NCBI RefSeq assembly: GCF_900637665.1
Contig: NZ_LR134386.1
Location: 2,472,501 to 2,536,500, forward strand
DNA: 64,000 bases
Reading direction: 5' to 3'
Source: Chryseobacterium nakagawai
Lineage (GTDB): Bacteria > Bacteroidota > Bacteroidia > Flavobacteriales > Weeksellaceae
The position numbers and the translations under genes were made by a program. Below are positions 26,162-34,365 of this stretch, piece after piece (position 1 is the stretch's first letter; every line of letters begins with the position of its first letter). A model generated the notes under the pieces. It was given only the letters and a program-made list of their open reading frames with translations, had not been told where the DNA came from and did not search any database.

Positions 26162-27085
26162 TTATTTCAATAATTTCCTATTTGCTATCCACTTAATAGC
26201 GTAGTTAACAGGCTCATTAGAGTTTGAAAATGCTGTATTATGCCCTAAGTTTGGGTATAGCTTATATTCATATTGTTTATTACCGGATTTTAATGTATTC
26301 AGATGCTCTATGGATAGGTTAACAGGCACTTGTATGTCTTTACTGCCAAAAATCCATAATCCTGGAATTGATATTTCAGCAAGGGTAGTGCAGGGGTCAG
26401 TATCTGTAAACTCATACCTATCCGGATCAGTCATGGTATGCTTTCGTGCATCATCTTCTGTGTGTGTAGCCCAAAAATTTGAATTTCCATTGGTGTAGAA
26501 TTGAAAGCGAAGCTGCTGTTTTGCCGTAATAAGGGCTCCGCTGAATATCGTCATAAATTTAACGTTATTATTTTTTTTTGCGGCCAAAGGAATGATCCAT
26601 CCGGCTTGGCTGGCACCAATCAAACCGATCTGTATCTTATTATTCTGTAAATCCTTAGATAATGTATTTACAGCGGCACTTGCATCTAAAGACAATAGAT
26701 TAAGGTTTGAGGCATCTACATTATTGGTACCCACCTCCGGTCCTGCATATACCCCTTCGGATTCACCCACACCACGTTTGTCATAAGTTAAAACAGCAAT
26801 GCCGTTGTTAGCCAAAAGTGTTGCGAATTCTGTCATCCTTTTTTCTTGCCCCGACCCATGAACAATTACAACAGCAGCAGAAGCATTTTGGGGCTTGAAA
26901 ATGGTTCCTGAAAGCGATACCCCTTCACTGCTGAACTTTATATTCTTAGTAGTGAAATTTGGTAAAACTGCTGACAAAGAAGTGTTTGCAAAAAGGAATA
27001 ACACAAGAAGGAAGTTCATTGAAAAAAATCTCGTATACATGGAGTTTTTGAGAAGAGTCAATGGGCTTAGAACACTATGTTTCAT
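26162..27085 (-). CDS. Secreted alpha/beta hydrolase
   Basis: 307 residues with an N-terminal signal region (hydrophobic 24-39). The hydrolase fold shows VVIVHGSGQEKRM (HG oxyanion strand), YDKRGVGESEG, the nucleophile elbow GLIGASQAGW with S159, FGSKDIQVP for the acid and LGHNTAF for the His. It resembles BAAT/dienelactone-like esterases of the BCE family. Substrate unknown. It is alone on the minus strand. Confidence 0.85.
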   Translation of the reverse strand: MKHSVLSPLTLLKNSMYTRFFSMNFLLVLFLFANTSLSAVLPNFTTKNIKFSSEGVSLSGTIFKPQNASAAVVIVHGSGQEKRMTEFATLLANNGIAVLTYDKRGVGESEGVYAGPEVGTNNVDASNLNLLSLDASAAVNTLSKDLQNNKIQIGLIGASQAGWIIPLAAKKNNNVKFMTIFSGALITAKQQLRFQFYTNGNSNFWATHTEDDARKHTMTDPDRYEFTDTDPCTTLAEISIPGLWIFGSKDIQVPVNLSIEHLNTLKSGNKQYEYKLYPNLGHNTAFSNSNEPVNYAIKWIANRKLLK

Positions 27086-27521
27086 TTTATTATTAGTTTA
27101 TTATTTTCCAGTGGCACCTAATAATGTTTTGAAGTTATTTGTGCTACAGGAAAGCTCTGTTTTTAAGAGGCTAATGTACATAAATTTGGCAGAATTCAAT
27201 ACGTTAATTTTATAGGATAAAATGGTTACTTGTTTGAACAAAAATAAGGTAAGATAAAAAGGAGTTTCCGATCTCCATACAACAGAAATCTGATTCAATA
27301 TCTTCAAAATTATACCTTGATCGTTACCTGTATATCTTTGCGGATCAGATCTCCGGGTTGGTATAATCAATTTTCATAAGATTCTATTATGATATTTTAA
27401 ATAAGTATTGAATCATTATTTATCAATTTAGTCAGAATCTTTAATCCCAACGAAAATAAAAAAGAACCAAAAGAATTTGTGTATTTTTATATTGTTGAAA
27501 ATTAATAAACTAACTGTAGTG
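27086..27521. other. Intergenic region without a supported gene
   Basis: About 430 bases between divergent genes. A minus-strand frame at 27370-27101 (89 residues) shows no family features, and an adjacent reading MKIDYTNPEI stops early. I see nothing I can support; it contains the promoters of both flanking genes. Confidence 0.4.
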
Positions 27522-28847
27522 ATGATAATAAATTTTAAAAATAATTTCATTTCCGTCAGACTGTGGCTTTTATTATTTATGTTATGCTCTTATAGTCTAA
27601 GTAAAGCTAACGTCACTTTAGTAGAAGATTCAATTCCAACGATAATAACACTAAATGGGCCATGGAAATTCAAAACAGGTGACGATATGGAATGGATTGC
27701 CCCTGATTTTGATGATTCGGAATGGGAAACGGTTGATCTCAAAGCTCCTATTGGGGCACATGATGGTGATGTAGGTCTTTCTGGTTACGTTTCGGGCTGG
27801 ACTCATAGAGGGCATTCGGGGTATTCAGGTTATGCATGGTATCGTATCAAAGTTTCGTTAAAACAAGTCAAGGGAAATATACTGGCCCTAACCGGCCCAC
27901 CTGCTGTTGATGATGCATATCAATTATTCGTTAATGGAACTTTATTAGGCGCTGCAGGAGATTTTTCGGACTTGGTTCCCACCGCCTACAGTATACGCCC
28001 ACAGATGTTTCTGCTGCCGGAAAATGTAAAGAAGGAAGACCAGGTGACGATTGTCTTCAGAGTGTGGATGAGTGAATCTACGTTAAACCAACTAGCAGAT
28101 GCCGGAGGAATTCATATTGCTCCGGAGCTTGGTGATAAAAGCAGTATCGAATCGAAATATAGAGAGCAATGGGGACAGACTATCAAGGGTTATATTGTAG
28201 AAGTAATTGAACCCATACTCTTCATTTTATTAGCAATCATGATCTTTGTTCTGAAACCTGTAAAACATTATCGATGGTTTATTATTGCTTTAGTTTTGTT
28301 GTCCTTAGTACGTGCTAATCAGGCTTTTTTCTATTGGTTTCAAGTGGAATCTGCCCACGGAATTGATATTGTCACAACAGTAATTCTTATGCCTTTAGTA
28401 CTAGGCTCTTGGGTGATGGCATGGAGAGATTGGAACGGATTATACAGAGTAAGCTGGATTGCCAAAATTGCGATAGTGCTCACTTTGATGTATATGGTTT
28501 CCCAACTTTTAGGGCTTCCTTGGCTGTTCAAATCTATTCCTTACAGTTCTTTTCAAAAAGCTTCTCAATATATAAGGCTGTTTTTTGTTCTTTTGATGAT
28601 CTATACATTGTGTCGTGGCATTCATCAGCAGGGAAAAAAAGGCTGGACTTATCTGCCTGCGGCATTACTCGTTTCTATAGGTTTATTTTCGCAGGAAGTA
28701 TCAGCGCTTCATATTCAGGGAATCTGGTTTCCATATGGTGTGGGAGTTTCCCGTACTCAGTATGTTTATCTAGCCTTCGTAGTTGTTATGATTATTATAT
28801 TATTAGTGTATAAGAAGAGGTCAGAGAATAGGATTTTAAAAGTATAG
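27522..28847 (+). CDS. Membrane protein with an extracytoplasmic jelly-roll domain
   Basis: 441 residues from ATG 27522. A signal peptide is followed by a beta-galactosidase-like jelly roll at about 40-210, with NGPWKFKTGDDMEWIAPDFD, DSEWETVDLKAPIGA and the lattice YAWYRIKV and VDDAYQLFVNGTLLG. Then come six or seven membrane helices. The layout resembles sensor proteins of the 7TMR-DISM type, but it has no output kinase or GGDEF domain. It may be a receptor or a membrane-bound assembly factor. Confidence 0.75.
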   Translation: MIINFKNNFISVRLWLLLFMLCSYSLSKANVTLVEDSIPTIITLNGPWKFKTGDDMEWIAPDFDDSEWETVDLKAPIGAHDGDVGLSGYVSGWTHRGHSGYSGYAWYRIKVSLKQVKGNILALTGPPAVDDAYQLFVNGTLLGAAGDFSDLVPTAYSIRPQMFLLPENVKKEDQVTIVFRVWMSESTLNQLADAGGIHIAPELGDKSSIESKYREQWGQTIKGYIVEVIEPILFILLAIMIFVLKPVKHYRWFIIALVLLSLVRANQAFFYWFQVESAHGIDIVTTVILMPLVLGSWVMAWRDWNGLYRVSWIAKIAIVLTLMYMVSQLLGLPWLFKSIPYSSFQKASQYIRLFFVLLMIYTLCRGIHQQGKKGWTYLPAALLVSIGLFSQEVSALHIQGIWFPYGVGVSRTQYVYLAFVVVMIIILLVYKKRSENRILKV

Positions 28848-28977
28848 ATATTGTTCAAATCTTAGATTACTTGATATAAAATATGATCTGTACCTTGATA
28901 AATATTATTTTTTTCATAATTTTCCTTGGTGGAGTATCCTTTTGAATAAAAAAATAAAATAAAGTCAATCAAATTTT

Positions 28978-28985
28978 TATATTTG
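28978..28985 (+). promoter_or_regulatory. -7 element upstream of the membrane AraC gene
   Basis: TATATTTG matches TAnnTTTG and lies 88 nt before the ATG at 29074. No TTG at the expected -33 distance is seen, so support is partial. Confidence 0.3.
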
Positions 28986-29073
28986 CAACAGTTGGAATTT
29001 TAATATTGATAGACTATCAGAATTGCAATTAAAAACTTAAAACTACTATAACTATAAACAAAGAAAAGTAAGA

Positions 29074-30228
29074 ATGGATAAAATTAATTTATTAATTATT
29101 TTAACTATAGTCTCTTTATTCATTTCATTTTTTCTGGTATTTTTCCTAATTACAGTTAAAACAAAGTATAGAACGAGTAATTTCCTATTTGCATTTTTTC
29201 TTGTGCTCAATGCAATAGATATCAGTGAGCCTTTGTTTAACTTGATGGCGAATGGGCCATCAAATTTGGGAATGTTTAGGACTACCTTCGCTTTTTTGCA
29301 AACCCCGGTTTTGTATCTCTATGTAATGTCAGTTTGTTATTCTGATTTTAAATTGAAGCCAAAATATTTACTGCATCTGCTTCCTTTTTTAGTAGTGAAT
29401 GGGATTTTAATGCCTCGTTTTTATACCGTAGATCTGGGATCAAAAATAAGTTTTATTCAGAATCGTCAAAATATGATAGAGTTTCAGTTCATTCATATTT
29501 TAATACATACGCAGATCGCAATATATATCATCGCTGTTTTCAAAGTATTAAGAAGATCAAAAAAACTTTATCTTGAAAATTATGCAGGGAAAAGCATCAG
29601 TTCTTATAATTGGCTATTTCAGTTTACCATTGTATTAACTTCTTTATATACAGTGGCTCTTGTAAAAAATATTTTTAAATTTTCTGATTATCCACATATT
29701 TCTGAATGGTTAAAGATTACACTTTTGGTATCTTCTCTTTTTGTTTTTTGTTGGTATCTGTTCAAGGCATTAAATAATCCAGGCCTTTTTAGGAATATTG
29801 ATTCAAAATTAAAGCTTGTTTCTGAGCTTGTTTTGGAAGAAAAAGGTGTTGAACAATCAATATCAGAGGAAAAGGAACCTAATGAAAAGCTTTTGAAACT
29901 AAAGAAATATATGGTTGAAAAAAAACCTTATCTTAATTCTTCGCTCACTATTCAGGAGGTCTCTGATGATATTGAAATTCCAGTACGGGATTTATCTCTT
30001 TTGATTAATCATCAACTAGGGCAGCATTTTTATGATTTTGTAAATACTTATCGCATAGAAAATGCCATGGAAATTTTAAAGGATCTTACAAAAAATAAGG
30101 TGACTATTCTTGAAATTCTGTATGAAGTGGGTTTTAATTCAAAATCTTCTTTTAATACTGCTTTTAAAAAACACACGGGTAATACACCAACTGGTTATCG
30201 TAAAAACTTACAAATCAGTGAATTGTAA
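29074..30228 (+). CDS. Membrane-bound AraC family regulator
   Basis: 384 residues. The first 240 hold about seven membrane helices; the last 100 are an AraC DNA-binding domain: LTIQEVSDDIEIPVRDLSLL, INHQLGQHFYDFVNTYRIEN and ILEILYEVGFNSKSSFNTAF, followed by KKHTGNTPTGYR. Such 7TM-AraC regulators are common in Bacteroidota and bind DNA from the membrane. It is 138 nt upstream of a serine hydrolase gene whose leader carries an inverted repeat, the most likely target. Confidence 0.88.
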   Translation: MDKINLLIILTIVSLFISFFLVFFLITVKTKYRTSNFLFAFFLVLNAIDISEPLFNLMANGPSNLGMFRTTFAFLQTPVLYLYVMSVCYSDFKLKPKYLLHLLPFLVVNGILMPRFYTVDLGSKISFIQNRQNMIEFQFIHILIHTQIAIYIIAVFKVLRRSKKLYLENYAGKSISSYNWLFQFTIVLTSLYTVALVKNIFKFSDYPHISEWLKITLLVSSLFVFCWYLFKALNNPGLFRNIDSKLKLVSELVLEEKGVEQSISEEKEPNEKLLKLKKYMVEKKPYLNSSLTIQEVSDDIEIPVRDLSLLINHQLGQHFYDFVNTYRIENAMEILKDLTKNKVTILEILYEVGFNSKSSFNTAFKKHTGNTPTGYRKNLQISEL

Positions 30229-30330
30229 TTATTCGCACTTTTTTATGTAAATATTCATACATATTTTTCTGAACAAATACGACCCTTTACTTTTATTCGG
30301 TCGCATAGCTTCAATGTCTTCTACATATTT

Positions 30331-30365
30331 GTATCGAAATAAATTTTAATATCAAAATTCGATAC
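30331..30365 (+). promoter_or_regulatory. Inverted repeat before the serine hydrolase start
   Basis: GTATCGAA (30331-30338) and TTCGATAC (30358-30365) are a perfect 8-bp inverted repeat with a 19-nt spacer, ending two bases before the ATG at 30367. It could be an operator for the neighbouring AraC protein or a leader hairpin covering the start. Confidence 0.5.
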
Positions 30366-30366
30366 C

Positions 30367-31829
30367 ATGAAAAATAGCTTTTATTTACTAATTCTACTAG
30401 TACTGATTTCAAGTTGCCAAGCAAGTAAAAAAATCATTTCAGAAAAAAAAGACTACAGTTTTCTTACTGATAGCTTACATATTGAACAGCAATTGGAGAA
30501 GTACAAACTCCCGGGATTTAGTCTTGTTGTATTTGAAAACTATAAGATTGTATATTCAGATCAGGTAGGAGTGAAATCGATGAACTCTAAAGAAAAGTTA
30601 GATGAAAACACTGTTTTTTCTACAGCGTCAATCACAAAACCGATAACAGCACTTCTTTGTCATATCCTTGAAGAAAAGGGTTTAATTAACCTGGATGAGC
30701 CCATTGATAAGTACTTAAAACGATGGCATTTACCAAAAAGTAAGTTTACTGAAAAGAATAGCCCAACTTGGAGACAGTTTTTTAATCATACTTCGGGTAC
30801 AAACCAGGGTGGATTCTCAGATTATTATAATGGAGATGTTATTCCAACTATTAAACAAAGTCTTTTGGGGCAGATACCAAGATATGATAAGGAAATTGAA
30901 TTCCTGTTTATACCAGGAACCGGTTTTGAATATAGTGGTGGCGGGTATGTAATTGTTCAAATGGCATTAGAAGACACTTTGAATAAGTCTATTGCAGAAC
31001 TGGCAAAAGAACATCTTTTTTCGCCTCTTGGTTTGATGAATACCACTATGATACAGCCTAATGAAAAGGGGTTTCCAAAAAATGTAGCTTCTGTTCACGA
31101 TAAAGATGGAAAAGTTATAAAAACAGGCTTGCCTATCACACCACAGATTGGAGCATCAGGCGTATGGACTACCCCTATAGATTTAGCTAAGCTTTCTATT
31201 GAGATACAAAATGCTTTACGCAATAAAAATAACAAAGTGATTTCTCATCAGGTTGCCAAAAAATAACGGAAGTAACAGCTTTGAAAGATGCCGTTGGAGG
31301 TTGGGGCTATGGCTGGCAAAAGTCTGTTGCTTATAACAACTATGATTGGTTTATGTGTAATGGTTCCAATACCGGAGTTGGCGGAAGTATTTTGGCTACT
31401 ATGGAAGACGGAAATGGCTTTGTAATGCTTGCGAATGGTGAAAAGCCTAATCGTATTCCGGTAATAAACGAAGCCCGCATAAAGCTTCTGACTTTAATGG
31501 ACTGGAATAAGAAAATATCTAATGAAAACATTCAGGAACTTCCTTTGAATTTAAAAAAACAACTTATCGGGACGTATAATGATTTTCTTTATGGACAGGG
31601 AGCAGAAACGAAAATTGTAGAAAATAATAACCGTCTCTATGTTGAATCTCCATTTTTGGGGTTTTTTAAAGGAAAAAATGCTAACGAGTTAGTATATCTG
31701 AAAAATGGGACTTTTAGAATTGTAGATTATCCCAATGCATTACAATTTGATTTCAGTAATGGAAAAGTAAATTCTGTCACTCTAACAAGAAATTCCATGA
31801 AAACAGAAGTTCAAATTACTAAAAAATAA
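30367..31829 (+). pseudogene. Serine hydrolase (class C beta-lactamase fold), frameshifted
   Basis: A lipoprotein signal (LVLISSC, lipobox Cys 17) is followed by a beta-lactamase-fold hydrolase: SxxK as S88-I-T-K91 in FSTASITKPITALL, and Tyr in GFEYSGGGYVIVQM. The frame ends at 31266 in an A-run. The remainder, 31260-31829, is in another frame (KITEVTALKDAVGGWGYGWQ, then FMCNGSNTGVGG), completing the family's C-terminus. The run has six A; seven would restore one continuous protein of about 486 residues. So this is a one-base loss, a phase-variable tract, or a programmed slip. Confidence 0.8.
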
Positions 31830-31870
31830 ACCTAACAAATAGTAAATAACAACAATTTAAACCAAAAAGA

Positions 31871-32569
31871 ATGAATCCAATATTTTTAATTCCGGTTGTA
31901 TTAATAATTGCAGGGGTAGCTTTCATGATAATGATGAGTAAAAAATACAAAACTGCAACATCAGAAATTGATTTAGATTCTGAAAGAGCTAAATATGATC
32001 AATACAAACAAGAGCTTCTCGATCAGGATTTTTCAAAATTAACACAATGGATGAATGGTAAGTCCATTGATGCTTTTACTTCTGCCTCTGTTCCCCAATC
32101 AACAACCCATAAAGTGCAGGAGCTTGTAACTGAGGGGATAAAAAATGTGGCATTATCCACAATAGGGGTAAAGCTCAATCGAAGTGAAACAGATTGCTTT
32201 TGGATTTTAAGTGGAAATGATCTTCACTTTTTTAGTGCCAATATAGCGGGTGAATTAGGCGAACACATTGTATTTGATAATTTTAGAGTTGAAAAAGCAA
32301 GTCTTCAATACGGAGGGATTCTGAAATTGCAGTTAGGTGTTTATTCAAAAGCATCAGAAGAATATTTACCCAAAACATATCTTATCACTTTTGATATTGA
32401 TGGAAGTTCATTATCTCTTGAAATTCATGATAGGCTTAATTATAGGGTTAACCCGGAAGGTATGCTTGATCTAAAAATGCAATTAGAAGCAAGAGCAAAA
32501 TATCAGGTAGTTGGTGAAAGATTTGTGAAAATTTTACAGAATAGATTCTCTAATCTAAAAATGTCTTAA
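31871..32569 (+). CDS. Hypothetical protein with one N-terminal membrane helix
   Basis: 232 residues: an N-terminal helix (about 4-23, FLIPVVLIIAGVAFMIMM) then a soluble domain with a helix-rich front part (DLDSERAKYDQYKQELLDQ) and a beta-rich rear part (DNFRVEKASLQYGG, TYLITFDIDGSSLSLEI). Family not recognised. It follows the broken hydrolase by 41 nt and may share its transcript. Confidence 0.6.
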   Translation: MNPIFLIPVVLIIAGVAFMIMMSKKYKTATSEIDLDSERAKYDQYKQELLDQDFSKLTQWMNGKSIDAFTSASVPQSTTHKVQELVTEGIKNVALSTIGVKLNRSETDCFWILSGNDLHFFSANIAGELGEHIVFDNFRVEKASLQYGGILKLQLGVYSKASEEYLPKTYLITFDIDGSSLSLEIHDRLNYRVNPEGMLDLKMQLEARAKYQVVGERFVKILQNRFSNLKMS

Positions 32570-32641
32570 TATAATATAGGATTTTTTCAAAACTTTTGAA
32601 CTCATTTAAAAGCATACGATTAAAATAAAGTAAATAGTTAT

Positions 32642-32923
32642 TTATTTATTAGATCATATACTCGTAGGTTTAAGGTATGCAGAACAATAGTCGGCATATT
32701 TTTAACGAGCTGTTGTTACGAATTGGGTTATATTTCTGAAAAAGAACTGATAGAATATTTAGCAAAATCCCACAAAGAATTGAAAAAATACTGTAGCACC
32801 TGGAAAGAATACACAACAAATTATACTTTGGCAGGGCAGTTTGGAATGGAGGCAATAATAATGGGTATAACTAGACCAACGTTGAGAATTCTATTCTTTG
32901 GAAACTCACATATTCCTTATTGA
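32642..32923 (+). pseudogene. Remnant of a DUF1266 protein
   Basis: A frame open from about 32642 contains YELGYISEKELIEYLAKSHK, ELKKYCSTWKEYTTNYTLAG and QFG, the core of DUF1266 proteins (GYISE...W.E...NY..G). The usual W-D start motif and the rest are missing, and the tail diverges at 32850. A piece of a lost gene. Confidence 0.55.
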
Positions 32924-33302
32924 TGGGAAACGGTTTCAACACCTATACAGGTTATACCTGTTTGTTTTCGGAAAACTTTTTAAGACAATCTGATCGTGCG
33001 GAAAGCGTACAACAGTCTCCTTTTTTTTAATCGACGAGAGGAAAGAATTGTTCCTATTTTTATTTAAATCCCCATAAATTGTTAAGGGAAAATAAAAAGC
33101 CTTAGAAATTTACTTTCTAAGGCTTTTTTTGGAGGTTGAGGGATTCAGTTTTTAATATAAGTATTTGAAGGAAAGCTTGCTTATTGAACTTAATTTCAAA
33201 ATAGTCACGAATCAGCCACAAATCCATTGATATCTATTCTAAAAAATCTTAATCAAAGATTTAAAGAGTGTTTTAGCTTTTAAGAAAAAGCCGGAATGTT
33301 CA
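32924..33302. other. Intergenic region with a strong terminator
   Basis: About 380 bases with no supported gene. It contains the strong hairpin at 33094-33130; otherwise I see nothing. Confidence 0.4.
33094..33130. terminator. Very strong intrinsic terminator
   Basis: AAAAAGCCTTAGAAA (33094-33108) pairs with TTTCTAAGGCTTTTT (33114-33128): a perfect 15-bp stem with a 5-nt loop and a T-run. It can stop transcription in either direction between the DUF1266 remnant and the convergent lipoprotein gene. Confidence 0.85.
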
Positions 33303-34160
33303 TTAATTGGTGATCATCATATTGTATTGACGGGATGCTTCTTTAGGTGGACTGATCCAATCTACTAATGATGATGCACCAGCACTTGCTCCAACTGCAC
33401 CGGCTATTGCACCTCCTATAAGAACTACACCACCAGATACAGCCCCTGCTGCTGCACCTCCCGATATTCCACCTGCAACGTCAGCCAAGCCTACTGCTAC
33501 CCATTTCCACCAAGGTTTTTTTGCGATGATACTTGATGGTGAATAGCCATTAGCTAAAGCATCCAAATAGATAGTATTCCAAAAATAGGCAGAGTGTCTG
33601 CCAATAGAAGTTACGGATAAAATACTTGCTTTATCTTTATCATTAATCGCACTGTTATTGATAATTGAAGTTTCAAAAGAGATTATTGTTTCTTTTAAAG
33701 CGGCATAATCATTATTGTTGGTTGCTTCAAAATCTATTAGTAATTTTATAAAACTGGACATATGATTTCTTACAATTGGGCTAAGGTTTGGGTTATTAAG
33801 AGCTGTAGCGTAATTATTGTCCGAATCATCCAAAATACTTTTAATTTTTATATTGGGTAAGAATATTTCTGGATTCTCCCCAGGATACAGCTTGAAAAAT
33901 TCCTCTCTGGAAATGTTAATATAATCATCCGTTGTCAAATTTTCATCCCATTTTTCTACTACTTTTTGAAGGATCTCATTATGAACCTTACCTGCATTAT
34001 CATAGGGGTTTAGCGCAAAATCAGCAGAAACACCAAATTTATTTGTTACTGCAACGGTTGGGATTTCGTTTTTAGAAATCTTTGGCTCCTGATCCTCTTG
34101 ACAGGCATTAATAGAAAAAAATAAGGTTAGTGCTACCGAAAGTTTTAAAAATTTTCTCAT
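33303..34160 (-). CDS. Lipoprotein with a C-terminal glycine zipper
   Basis: 285 residues. The signal peptide ends at C20 in FFSINAC, followed by QEDQE, which resembles the acidic lipoprotein export signal known in Bacteroidota and suggests surface display. A helical domain of about 190 residues precedes WWKWVAVGLADVAGGISGG, then alternating Gly/Ala repeats (VSGGVVLIGGAIAGAVGASA) and a short tail. The glycine zipper could insert into membranes or pack against a partner helix. Family not recognised. Confidence 0.75.
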   Translation of the reverse strand: MRKFLKLSVALTLFFSINACQEDQEPKISKNEIPTVAVTNKFGVSADFALNPYDNAGKVHNEILQKVVEKWDENLTTDDYINISREEFFKLYPGENPEIFLPNIKIKSILDDSDNNYATALNNPNLSPIVRNHMSSFIKLLIDFEATNNNDYAALKETIISFETSIINNSAINDKDKASILSVTSIGRHSAYFWNTIYLDALANGYSPSSIIAKKPWWKWVAVGLADVAGGISGGAAAGAVSGGVVLIGGAIAGAVGASAGASSLVDWISPPKEASRQYNMMITN

Positions 34161-34365
34161 GGTTTTAGAATTTAGGTGTTATTAAGTTTTTACTATTTGA
34201 TCTTTGTTAAAATCAATAATCTAATATAATAATTTTATTTTTAATAAATATATTTTTAATTGTTTGTGAAATTCTCAATGTTTATTTTTGAATAAAATAA
34301 GAATGAACAATTCTGGTATAATAAATTAGGAAATGATATACTTCTAAAATAAACTCCTAATTATA

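Noticed and set aside
27101..27370. 89-residue minus-strand frame
   Set aside because: No family features, no start signal, and composition like translated intergenic DNA.
33303..34160. Class II bacteriocin call for the glycine-rich protein
   Set aside because: The protein is a 285-residue lipoprotein with a lipobox, not a small peptide with a double-glycine leader.
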